The notes under the pieces are model-generated. The model saw only the letters and a list, made by a program, of their open reading frames with translations, did no database searches and had not been told where the DNA came from. The position numbers and the translations under genes were made by a program. A stretch of DNA of 54,568 nt from Candidatus Hydrogenedentota bacterium (GTDB lineage: Bacteria > Hydrogenedentota > Hydrogenedentia > Hydrogenedentales > JAEUWI01): assembly GCA_016182605.1 (NCBI GenBank), contig JACPGE010000109.1, forward strand, positions 1-54,568. The letters run 5' to 3'. This document shows positions 1 through 6,853 of the stretch, one piece after another. Every line of letters starts with the position of its first letter. Positions within the stretch are counted from its first letter, which is position 1.

Positions 1-233
1 AAGCGACGCCCTTCCAGGCACACGTCTTCGGATTGCTCGGACTCAAACCGTAGACACACGTACCCAGTAACCACGCATTTGAAATTTGCCTAAGCGATTG
101 CGCCAGAAGTGGTTAGCCTTAAATTCCCGCTGGAACTTCGGCTTACAGCGTTGCCTCCACCATTCCGGGCGAGGGCAACGTCACCTACGAGACCCGGGGC
201 GACGGAATACGGCACAGCCGCACGGCGGACAGC

Positions 234-1070
234 GTGACCACCCAGTACAACTGGGATGCCGGTCTGAACCTCATAAGTGAGCAGACCACCGGAGGCACGC
301 TCAGCAAGACCTTTGTCCACAATCCCCTGCTCAATTGGCATTCGCTGCTGGCCGACGTGTCCGGAACCAACCCCGGCACCGGCACCGCCCAGTACTACAC
401 CCTCGACCTTCATGGCTCCACCCGCGGCCTGTGGGACGCCTCAAAGAACGCGCTGGGGGCCTACGAATACACGCCCTACGGGGAATCCTACGCCAATACC
501 GGGCCCAGCGTGCTCCACGGCTTCACCGGGCAGCTCTTCGACCCCCTCACGGGAATGAACTCCTTCGGCGCACGGGAATACAACCCTGCCTTCGGGCGCT
601 GGGCCTCCCGCGAACCCTCTGGGCTGGATGGGCCGAATCTGTATCACTACGGCTTTGGTAATCCAGTCGGATACGTGGACCATGGCGGGGAGTTTGCCCT
701 GCCGGTACTCGCCGCCGCAGTTGCCGCAGTTGCCGCTGCCGCAGTTGTTGCCGGGGCAGGCGCGTGGTGGAATGCGACGCATCCTTTGCAGACCCCGTCC
801 ATCGAATTGCCGGATTTTGCAAGTCCCTTGGAACTCGCGTACACTTCGACTATAGCGTGGATGATGGCGAAGGATAAGAATCGGAATGCGGGGGGGAAGA
901 AAAACGATCTAAATGACAACATAAGAGATAGAATGAATAGGAATCCCCGCGGTGAGGGTGAATCAATAAAGGACTACGTTAATCGATTATTTGGGGAGAA
1001 GGGTTCAAGGAGAGGTCCAGGCTCTGACCACAATAGAACCAAAAAATACTTAGAGGCATGTGAAAAATAA
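234..1070 (+). CDS. RHS repeat-associated core fragment with unknown C-terminal tip
   Basis: The 278-residue product carries the hallmark RHS core (DLHGSTRGLWDA, YTPYGES, GFTGQLFDPLTGMNSFG, AREYNPAFGRWASREP, NLYHYGFGNPVGYVD), which in this family precedes a variable toxic tip. After the core (about residue 140) come an Ala/Val-rich hydrophobic stretch (about 152-175) and a charged tip ending in a GPGSDHNRTKKYLEACEK tail that I cannot assign to a toxin class. RHS-like reading continues upstream of the GTG at 234 in the same frame back to 123, where a TAA (120-122) interrupts it. There is no ribosome-binding site before 234, so this is probably the 3' end of a gene that has lost its large N-terminal part. 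A candidate immunity gene follows 69 bases downstream. The family call is firm; function is uncertain. Confidence 0.75.
   Translation: MTTQYNWDAGLNLISEQTTGGTLSKTFVHNPLLNWHSLLADVSGTNPGTGTAQYYTLDLHGSTRGLWDASKNALGAYEYTPYGESYANTGPSVLHGFTGQLFDPLTGMNSFGAREYNPAFGRWASREPSGLDGPNLYHYGFGNPVGYVDHGGEFALPVLAAAVAAVAAAAVVAGAGAWWNATHPLQTPSIELPDFASPLELAYTSTIAWMMAKDKNRNAGGKKNDLNDNIRDRMNRNPRGEGESIKDYVNRLFGEKGSRRGPGSDHNRTKKYLEACEK
347..444 (+). repeat. RHS-derived direct repeat, copy A
   Basis: This 98-base stretch encodes LLADVSGTNPG...DLHGS..LWDAS and is nearly identical to 1860-1951. The main difference is a 6-base GGCACC duplication present only here. It lies inside the RHS core fragment. Confidence 0.85.
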
Positions 1071-1123
1071 ATGGTAAAAACCCATCAAGTAATCGTTAAG
1101 ATGGAAATATGACAAATAAGTGC

Positions 1124-1130
1124 AAGGAGG
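1124..1130 (+). promoter_or_regulatory. Strong Shine-Dalgarno deciding the GTG start at 1140
   Basis: AAGGAGG lies 9 bases before the GTG at 1140. It supports translation of a gene that would otherwise be doubtful because it is AT-rich and resembles nothing I know. Confidence 0.8.
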
Positions 1131-1139
1131 CATTTTGCT

Positions 1140-1637
1140 GTGTCCAAAGTGTCAAGTGAAATAGATGGATCATGGATTGTTGGTATGCAATTCTCGAAAA
1201 ACGACACGTTGTATTTTCTGTGGAATTCGGCGAAGATAGACTTCGTTTTTGCAGACGAAAGCGGTTATCTAGTGGCAACACGTGAGCCGAGTACACTTTG
1301 CGAAATGACAGATGAGTTGTCTGAAAGATTCCCCAACCGTCTAGATGACATACGCCGATTTGACATTACGAATTTGATGCAGCAACTGCGTTCAAATCCT
1401 GATCATAGGGACGGGATCTTAATTGACGTGTGCAATCTTTGCTCGGATTTTTTGAGCAGCATTAGTTCGACGGAATTTGAGCAAATTGGAGAATACCTAG
1501 GAGCCATTTCGCGTGTTACCCTGGCGCTGCGGGATGAAGACGTGTTGCGGGAAGAGCAAATTTATAAAAAACTTACGAAAGTTGAAGCACTTTCGATAGC
1601 TATAGGAATAATTGTGACAAATTCTAAAGTAGTATAA
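1140..1637 (+). CDS. Candidate immunity protein for the RHS tip (unknown family)
   Basis: This 165-residue acidic protein has no signal peptide or membrane segment and I recognise no domain. The GTG start is supported by AAGGAGG nine bases upstream. It sits directly behind the RHS tip fragment on the same strand and is markedly more AT-rich than the housekeeping genes around it, as is usual for the immunity half of polymorphic-toxin cassettes. A second RHS core scrap follows, so the gene lies between two RHS tips. The immunity role is inferred only from position, size and composition; it could be an unrelated hypothetical. Confidence 0.55.
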   Translation: MSKVSSEIDGSWIVGMQFSKNDTLYFLWNSAKIDFVFADESGYLVATREPSTLCEMTDELSERFPNRLDDIRRFDITNLMQQLRSNPDHRDGILIDVCNLCSDFLSSISSTEFEQIGEYLGAISRVTLALRDEDVLREEQIYKKLTKVEALSIAIGIIVTNSKVV

Positions 1638-1752
1638 TAAGAAAATAAGTAGTGTTTGGAGCGCATGTTTGCCGGGCACCCATTTTTGGGGTATTTCAGG
1701 ACAGACTGCGAAATAGGCAGATCTTGGCCTCGAATGCGGTAATTCCGGCGAA

Positions 1753-1998
1753 TTGGACCACTCCTGCGCGAATTATTTCGTGCTGAATCTCACGCCCGAT
1801 GGTGCGGAACTCTTTGAAATGACGGATGGCACCCTTGCCGTCCTGGGCACGGCGGCATTGCTGGCCGATGTGTCCGGAACCAATCCCGGCACCGCCCAGT
1901 ACTACACCCTCGACCTTCATGGCTCCAACCGGTGCCTGTGGGACGCCTCAACGGGAAAACAGGAGACTATTGTTGTAACGGCGGTATCGACACGTTGA
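1753..1998 (+). pseudogene. Degenerate second RHS fragment
   Basis: The reading frame contains LLADVSGTNPGTAQYYTLDL, then HGSNRCLWDAS, an almost exact copy of part of the RHS core at 234-1070. It diverges into unrelated sequence on both sides and stops soon after. None of the later core motifs (YTPYGE, FTGQLFDP, GRWASREP) follows. It is best read as a displaced or broken RHS tip rather than a functional gene. Confidence 0.65.
1860..1951 (+). repeat. RHS-derived direct repeat, copy B
   Basis: This 92-base copy matches 347-444 with a few substitutions and lacks one GGCACC unit. Together the two copies bracket the candidate immunity gene and could support homologous recombination that removes it. 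Confidence 0.85.
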
Positions 1999-2341
1999 TT
2001 TGGCGTTTTTCCGGTTACAGACAACGGATCAAGTGACTCAAAATTCGTAAAAATGGTTACCGTCCTGAATGGCGCTAACTTTTCGCGTGGTATCGAGTTC
2101 AGGTGCGGACTTCAAGACTTTCTGCCTGGTTGATGGGGTTCAGGTACTTCGACGCGAAATGCCTGCGCTCGGCGAGCGAAGGCCTACTTTGGAGGCAGGC
2201 CTGATGGTAGCACGCTGCTCACCGAGCGTCGTAATTGGGGTGAAGCGGGAAAAGCTAGTGGTACTCGGGTCAATGGCCATTTATTGTCGGCACTTGGTAT
2301 CGTCCGATTGGCCACGCCAGCCGCACCCCGTGAAGTTAATT
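1999..2341. other. Gene-poor spacer
   Basis: A 100-codon open frame (2069-2371, plus) covers most of this stretch, but it has no ribosome-binding site, no recognisable motif, and overlaps the TPR relic on the other strand. I see no credible gene or RNA here. Confidence 0.5.
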
Positions 2342-2629
2342 TCAAAATGGAGTAACGGGAAAGTACGGTGATTGGGGCAATTGAGGCAGATTGGGCATGC
2401 CCAGTAAGTCCAAGTCCGGAAGGCTCACAGAGGGAACCGGGACATCCGGTTGATGTAGATCTGGAACGTTCAAATCATCTTCAGCAATGGGATTGAGCTT
2501 TGCCACAAGATCCTGCTGATCGGGGTCCAGCGCTAAGGATTTCGAATAGTAGAGCTGTGCCTCTTGATGGCTGATTCTGCCAACTTCGTAATAGTTCCCG
2601 ATGAGGGGACAGCAAGCACTAATTCATCA
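2342..2629 (-). pseudogene. TPR-protein C-terminal relic
   Basis: Read on the minus strand, this stretch gives an open frame with a tetratricopeptide-like segment (IGNYYEVGRISHQEAQLYYS then KSLALDPDQQDLVAKL), followed by a Pro/Leu-rich tail (VPDLHQPDVPVPSVSLPDLD, then LLGMPNLPQLPQ) ending in TGA at 2342-2344. An in-frame TGA precedes it and no start codon fits, so it is the surviving 3' end of a larger gene. It abuts the end of mazF on the same strand. Helix periodicity and the A-LDP signature suggest TPR, but a single repeat is weak evidence. Confidence 0.4.
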
Positions 2630-2962
2630 ATAAATACATGCATCGAGGCGCGCCAAGACTTCGCTTAACAGCGATGATGAGGCCTTGCCTATTCTTCGCG
2701 CGTCCCGTGCCCGATAATCAATTGATTTCACCTGCTCTATCATCACGTAGCCTTCTATCCCGGTCTCACCCTCCAGCGCCAGATGAAACGGATAGTCCCG
2801 TTTTGTCCGGGTAATCGGGCACACGATTGAAAAGCCGGTATGCCTGTTGAAGGTATCATTGCTAATGACAAGCGCCGGCCGGCGTCCCTGTTGTTCATGA
2901 CCTGCTTGAGGATCAAACGATAGCGTTACGTAATCACCGCTTTTGGGGATGTAGCCCGGCAT
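2627..2962 (-). CDS. mazF: MazF/PemK-type mRNA interferase toxin
   Basis: This 111-residue protein has the compact PemK/MazF fold signatures: an early GDYVTLSFDPQAGHEQQGRRP segment (family pattern GD-h-..dP..G-hEQ.g.RPalViS), VISNDTFN, VCPITRTKRDYPFHL and a late IEQVKSID segment. MazF enzymes cleave RNA at short sequences when freed from their antitoxin. The length is normal (110-120). Its ATG at 2962 directly follows the antitoxin stop at 2963-2965, so the pair is translationally coupled. The toxin appears intact, with the conserved Arg in GRRP present. Confidence 0.9.
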   Translation of the reverse strand: MPGYIPKSGDYVTLSFDPQAGHEQQGRRPALVISNDTFNRHTGFSIVCPITRTKRDYPFHLALEGETGIEGYVMIEQVKSIDYRARDARRIGKASSSLLSEVLARLDACIY

Positions 2963-3211
2963 CTACCACACTTCCTTGCCCTTCGGCGCGCCCCAATCGC
3001 ACTCCTCGGGCTGGTACCCAAGCGGTATTTGCGCGACCAGGTCTTCGATCCTGTATTTGCCGCGGATGGGAGACGTTCTGGCAATAACTATCTGACCGTT
3101 CTCCACGCGCACATCCACTTCGTCACCCACATTAATACCCGCATCTGCCAAGACTTGTTTGCCAAGTCGCAGACCCTGGCTGTTGCCCCACGGTTGAACT
3201 TTGGTAATCAT
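2963..3211 (-). CDS. mazE: MazE-type AbrB-fold antitoxin
   Basis: The 82-residue product begins MITKVQPWGNSQGLRLGKQV, the swapped-hairpin AbrB/MazE DNA-binding motif (WGNS-G-R-P/L), followed by an acidic C-terminal arm (YQPEECDWG) of the kind that wraps MazF. A longer frame starts at 3328, but its first 39 codons overlap the promoter and palindromes and look unlike the family, so the ATG at 3211 is preferred. It neutralises MazF by binding and probably represses its own promoter. Confidence 0.88.
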   Translation of the reverse strand: MITKVQPWGNSQGLRLGKQVLADAGINVGDEVDVRVENGQIVIARTSPIRGKYRIEDLVAQIPLGYQPEECDWGAPKGKEVW

Positions 3212-3304
3212 GCTGCAGTGTTCCAGACCATACTCGTTGTATATCGAATCCGCGTGTGTTCTATGCATTCCTACGGGGAACCGTCGGAACGAGTGAATAC
3301 TCCA

Positions 3305-3314
3305 GTGTATACAC
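3305..3314. promoter_or_regulatory. Palindromic operator, probable MazE/MazEF binding site
   Basis: GTGTATACAC is a perfect 10-bp palindrome just downstream of the -10 box of the mazEF promoter. A second dyad, CCCAAC-GG-GTTGGG (3324-3337), fills the spacer between -35 and -10. MazEF systems are autorepressed through palindromes at the promoter; binding here is inferred. Confidence 0.6.
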
Positions 3315-3316
3315 AA

Positions 3317-3345
3317 AGTATAGCCCAACGGGTTGGGTCTGTCAA
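3317..3345 (-). promoter_or_regulatory. mazEF promoter
   Basis: On the minus strand TTGACA (3340-3345) and TATACT (3317-3322) are separated by exactly 17 bases, almost the sigma-70 consensus. The predicted start near 3310 leaves an untranslated leader of about 100 bases before the mazE ATG at 3211. Confidence 0.75.
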
Positions 3346-3387
3346 TGACGGTTGCTCCTCCAATTCACCGCAACGGCACCGTTCCCC

Positions 3388-5628
3388 TCACTCCAGCACG
3401 TCTGGCATTGCCGGGCCGTCGTAGTCTGGGGCGCCCAGTTTCAGGCCGCGCTCCGGTACGGATATCAGTTCGGGGTCGGTGGTCTCCGGCGGCAGGATCA
3501 TCCCCAGGGCGCGGCCCATCCAGTAGGCGTCGAGCCAGCCGGAGGGATCTTCCACTTCCATGCCGCCGCCGCCGCCCTCCAGATCGAGGTAGGAGTTGGT
3601 CCAGCGCTGGCCGCCCACGGTGCGCGGGGAGAAGGCGCGCTTACCGCCCGCATAGGGGATGTAGCCGTTGTCCGGATAGAGGTTGCGGCAGTGGGTCAGG
3701 TTGTAGCTGTATTTGACGAGGTCGAGCGGCCATTCGCGGAGATGCTTTACGGCCTCCTGCTCCTCGCAGGGGTTGCCGGTGCGCGCGCCGTAGATGAAGT
3801 TGAACCAGGGATTGTGTTCGATGCGTTCGACTTCCCAACTGCGTTCCAGGCTGCGGCGGAAAATGGCGCGCAGTGCGGGGTCCTTCTCGTAGAGGAGCAG
3901 TGTGTAGTAGGTGTAGAAGGCGAGGCGGTCGTCGGAGTGGAAGACGAACTGCGGGGGCGAGACCAATTTCTGGTGGACGACCTGGCGCGTGTAGTTGTTC
4001 TCGATGAGGTAGTCCATGGCGGTCTGGAACTTCGCGTCCCCCGTGAGGGCCTGCGCGGTGCGCATGTAGTTCAATGCTTCCATGCCGTTGAGGCCCCACG
4101 CATAGCTGCCCTTTTTGCTGTTGAGGTATTCCAGGTCCCAGCGGCCCCAGACGGTGGGCTTGCCATCGAGATCACGCAGCACCCAGCCATTGTCGACGAT
4201 GTGTCCCGCGATGCGGCGCAGGTGTTCGCGCACCAGTTCCTTTTCGGAATCGTTCGCGGCATGTTCATAGAAGACACTCGCGTAGTAGAAATGCGCGTCG
4301 GTCTCGTCGCTGGAGGTGTCGCCCTTCCAGGCCCATTGGCCGTCAGCGGTGGGGTTCCATTCCGCGGGGTAATTGCCCGAGCCGCCCTCGGTGCGGTTGC
4401 TGGTCTCGCCGATGGCCCAGATAGAGCGCGCGGGGAAGCCCGGAATACCGGAGATTTCCTCGGCCCATTTCATGGCGTTGAAGCCCTGGCGCGCAGCGTC
4501 TCTTGCGGCCTCGTCTTTCGTTGCGGCATACTTGAAGGCCTGCGCCGCCCAGTAGTGCGTGCTCCAGCCCACGTCGTTGTCGCTCACCTCGCGCATCCAC
4601 GAATTCCGGGTGGCGTTCCATTCGAGCTTGTGCACGAAGGCCATGCGTTTCTGGCCCCATTCCTCCAGATGGCGCTCGTAGTAGGCGGCCTTCTTCAGCA
4701 GCGTATACGGCTCATAGTGGATGATGCCGACGCCCTTGTCCGTCGCGAGATAGACCGTGTCTTTCGAGACGGCGATATCGTTTACCTTGTCATCCGGCAG
4801 CCAGCGGGGTCCGATGAAGTAGTGGAAGTCCTTGTCCACCACACGAATGGCGCCCTTCGTGGTGCCCGCCCAGAAGTCGTTCCCGAAGCCCGCTTCCAGC
4901 GCGAGAAACTCGTCGTAGGGAAGGCCGTCTGCGCCCAGGATCATCGTGGCGGCAAGACCGCGCACCACCCCGATTCCTTGATGCGTGGCCACCAGCAGGC
5001 GATCCCCGAAAGCGAGGCAGTCGCGGGTGTCTTTGGAGGGGAGCGCGCCAAACTCCAGCAGATCCGTGTGTTGAAAACGCTTGCCGTCGAAGAGGACCAG
5101 GCGGTCGTAGCCCATGCAATACAGCGACTCGGCCCAGGGCGCCAAGCGGTAAAGCGGCCCCGGCGAGGTCTCTGCGCCGTCGATGGGGTGGAGTTCTCCG
5201 CCGGCATAGGTGTAAATGCGCTGGTCCGCCAATACATAGGTCTGGCCGTGAAGGGTGCAGACATCCTCAAGGTTTTTCCCGGCGATGTGCTGCCAGCCCT
5301 TGCCGTCGAAACGGTCGAGACCGTTATCTGTGAATACCCACAGCGCATTGCCAGCGACCCGCATGTGGTTGACGAATCCAGCCACCTCGGGCAGGGGGAC
5401 AAGCGCCTGGTCTGCCGCCAGGCGTTCCACACCGCCGCCAAAACCAAGGTATAATTCGTCTTGGTAAATCGCCAGGGCCCACACCGGCTTGCTTGTGGGC
5501 AGTTGCGAACCCGACTCCTGCAAATAGACCTCGTCGGCGACCGGCTGCCACGCGGGCGCGGCGGCCAGGGTGGTCTGAAGGAACAGGAGGGCCAGGGCCA
5601 GTGCGCTACGGCGAATGAATTTGTGCAT
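3388..5628 (-). CDS. Secreted beta-propeller plus alpha/alpha-toroid-like protein
   Basis: The 746-residue product starts with a clear signal peptide (MHKFIRRSALALALLFLQTT, cleavage near AAA-AP). Residues about 30-370 show repeated short beta units of the two-component-regulator-propeller type (GVERLAADQ, NGLDRFDGKGWQHI, KGVGIIHY). From about 390 the sequence becomes helical and Trp/Tyr/His-rich (DVGWSTHYWAAQAFKYAA, DAHFYYASVFYEHA, GSYAWGLNGMEALNYMRTA), like alpha/alpha-toroid glycosidases or lyases. A start at 5757 is possible but would place 43 unlikely residues before the signal peptide and span a TATAAT box, so 5628 is chosen. Substrate and activity are unknown; a periplasmic or surface carbohydrate-binding role is inference. 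Confidence 0.75.
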   Translation of the reverse strand: MHKFIRRSALALALLFLQTTLAAAPAWQPVADEVYLQESGSQLPTSKPVWALAIYQDELYLGFGGGVERLAADQALVPLPEVAGFVNHMRVAGNALWVFTDNGLDRFDGKGWQHIAGKNLEDVCTLHGQTYVLADQRIYTYAGGELHPIDGAETSPGPLYRLAPWAESLYCMGYDRLVLFDGKRFQHTDLLEFGALPSKDTRDCLAFGDRLLVATHQGIGVVRGLAATMILGADGLPYDEFLALEAGFGNDFWAGTTKGAIRVVDKDFHYFIGPRWLPDDKVNDIAVSKDTVYLATDKGVGIIHYEPYTLLKKAAYYERHLEEWGQKRMAFVHKLEWNATRNSWMREVSDNDVGWSTHYWAAQAFKYAATKDEAARDAARQGFNAMKWAEEISGIPGFPARSIWAIGETSNRTEGGSGNYPAEWNPTADGQWAWKGDTSSDETDAHFYYASVFYEHAANDSEKELVREHLRRIAGHIVDNGWVLRDLDGKPTVWGRWDLEYLNSKKGSYAWGLNGMEALNYMRTAQALTGDAKFQTAMDYLIENNYTRQVVHQKLVSPPQFVFHSDDRLAFYTYYTLLLYEKDPALRAIFRRSLERSWEVERIEHNPWFNFIYGARTGNPCEEQEAVKHLREWPLDLVKYSYNLTHCRNLYPDNGYIPYAGGKRAFSPRTVGGQRWTNSYLDLEGGGGGMEVEDPSGWLDAYWMGRALGMILPPETTDPELISVPERGLKLGAPDYDGPAMPDVLE

Positions 5629-5658
5629 TGCGATACCTTTTTGGAATGAAGGAATGCC

Positions 5659-5664
5659 ATTATA
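5659..5664 (-). promoter_or_regulatory. Putative -10 box for the secreted propeller/toroid gene
   Basis: TATAAT on the minus strand lies about 30 bases before the ATG at 5628. No convincing -35 hexamer is seen 16-18 bases upstream. It supports the shorter start. Confidence 0.4.
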
Positions 5665-5728
5665 GGCGGGCTGGACGCGGGATCCCAGTGCGCGGCACTT
5701 TGAGTCCGACCGGCGTGGCGGAATGAAC

Positions 5729-5757
5729 TTGTGATCCGTTTCCACTTTGGGTAGCAT
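5729..5757 (+). promoter_or_regulatory. Putative mtnA promoter
   Basis: TTGTGA (5729-5734), a 17-base spacer and TAGCAT (5752-5757) precede the mtnA start by 30 bases. Confidence 0.4.
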
Positions 5758-5787
5758 AGCCCTATTGGCGGGCTGAGAGGAGCATCA

Positions 5788-6843
5788 TTGACCCAGAAAA
5801 CCCTTGAATGGGATCGCGGGACGCTTCGGATTATCGATCAGACCCTGCTGCCGTCGACCGTGCAGTATTGCACCCTGGAGACGCCGGAGCAGGTGTGGGA
5901 GGCGATTCAGAAGCTGCGGGTTCGGGGCGCACCCGCCATCGGAATTTGCGCGGCGTTTGGCGTGGTGGTGGCCGTGCAGGCCGCCGCGCCGCAGAGCGTG
6001 GCCGAGGCGCGGCAGGTGGCGTGGGACAGCGCGGACTACCTGGCCACATCGCGCCCCACGGCGGTCAATCTGTTCTGGGCGCTCGATCGCATGCGCCAGA
6101 CCGCGGCGCGGCACGAGGATGCCCCGAGTGTCCGTGCGTTGATCGCGGCTCTGGAGCAAGAAGCTATCGCCATCCTGGAGGAGGATCGCGCGCTCTGCCA
6201 GTCCATCGGCGGCCACGGCGCCCCGCTGGTGACCAGCGGCATGGGCGTGCCCACCCACTGCAACGCGGGCGGCCTGGCCACAAGCGGCTATGGCACCGCA
6301 CTCGCCGTGTTGTTTCGCGCGCATGAACAGGGCAAGAAATTCCGTGTTTACGCGGATGAGACCCGGCCGCTATTGCAGGGCGCGCGGCTCACGGCGTGGG
6401 AACTGGTGCAGGCGGGCATCGATGTCACGGTGATTTGCGACGGCGCGGCCGCGCATCTGATGCAGTCTGGCGCGGTAGATATGGTCGTGGTTGGCGCGGA
6501 CCGGATTGCGTGTAATGGCGACGCCGCGAACAAGATCGGCACCTATGGCCTGGCGGTGCTGGCAGCGGCCCATGGCATCCCGTTTTACGTTGCTGCGCCC
6601 TACTCCACCTTCGATTTCGACATGGAGAACGGCGCGGCAATTCCCATCGAAGAACGCGCCGCGGAAGAAGTGACCGATATCGGGGGGCAACGGATGGTGG
6701 CCGAGGGCGCGGGTGTGTTTAACCCCGCCTTCGACGTGACGCCAAGCCGGCTGATTCGCGGCATCATTACGGAGCAGGGCATTTTGACGCCGCCTTTTTC
6801 GCGCGCTGCGCATACCCCCTATGCCGATGCCGTTTCGAACTGA
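5788..6843 (+). CDS. mtnA: S-methyl-5-thioribose-1-phosphate isomerase
   Basis: The 351-residue enzyme of the methionine salvage pathway converts methylthioribose-1-phosphate to methylthioribulose-1-phosphate in the cytoplasm. Signatures are RVRGAPAIG (44-52), the catalytic Cys in GMGVPTHCNAGGLAT (Cys158) and the catalytic Asp in VVVGADRIACNGDAANKIGT (Asp238). Length is normal for MtnA (340-370). The start is a TTG at 5788 preceded by GAGAGGAG with a 5-base spacer; no ATG or GTG fits better. The next gene starts 10 bases after the stop, so the two are probably co-transcribed. No other methionine-salvage gene is nearby. Confidence 0.95.
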   Translation: MTQKTLEWDRGTLRIIDQTLLPSTVQYCTLETPEQVWEAIQKLRVRGAPAIGICAAFGVVVAVQAAAPQSVAEARQVAWDSADYLATSRPTAVNLFWALDRMRQTAARHEDAPSVRALIAALEQEAIAILEEDRALCQSIGGHGAPLVTSGMGVPTHCNAGGLATSGYGTALAVLFRAHEQGKKFRVYADETRPLLQGARLTAWELVQAGIDVTVICDGAAAHLMQSGAVDMVVVGADRIACNGDAANKIGTYGLAVLAAAHGIPFYVAAPYSTFDFDMENGAAIPIEERAAEEVTDIGGQRMVAEGAGVFNPAFDVTPSRLIRGIITEQGILTPPFSRAAHTPYADAVSN

Positions 6844-6853
6844 CGGAGAGACC

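Noticed and set aside
1385-1405. GTTCAAATCC, resembling the T-loop of a tRNA
   Set aside because: It lies within the candidate immunity gene and no acceptor, D or anticodon stems can be drawn around it.
2069-2371. A 100-codon plus-strand frame
   Set aside because: It has no ribosome-binding site and no family resemblance, and it overlaps the TPR relic on the other strand.
3352-5454. A 700-codon plus-strand frame opposite the secreted propeller/toroid gene
   Set aside because: It is a GC-rich antisense shadow; the minus frame has a signal peptide, ribosome-binding site and consistent domains, while this one has none.
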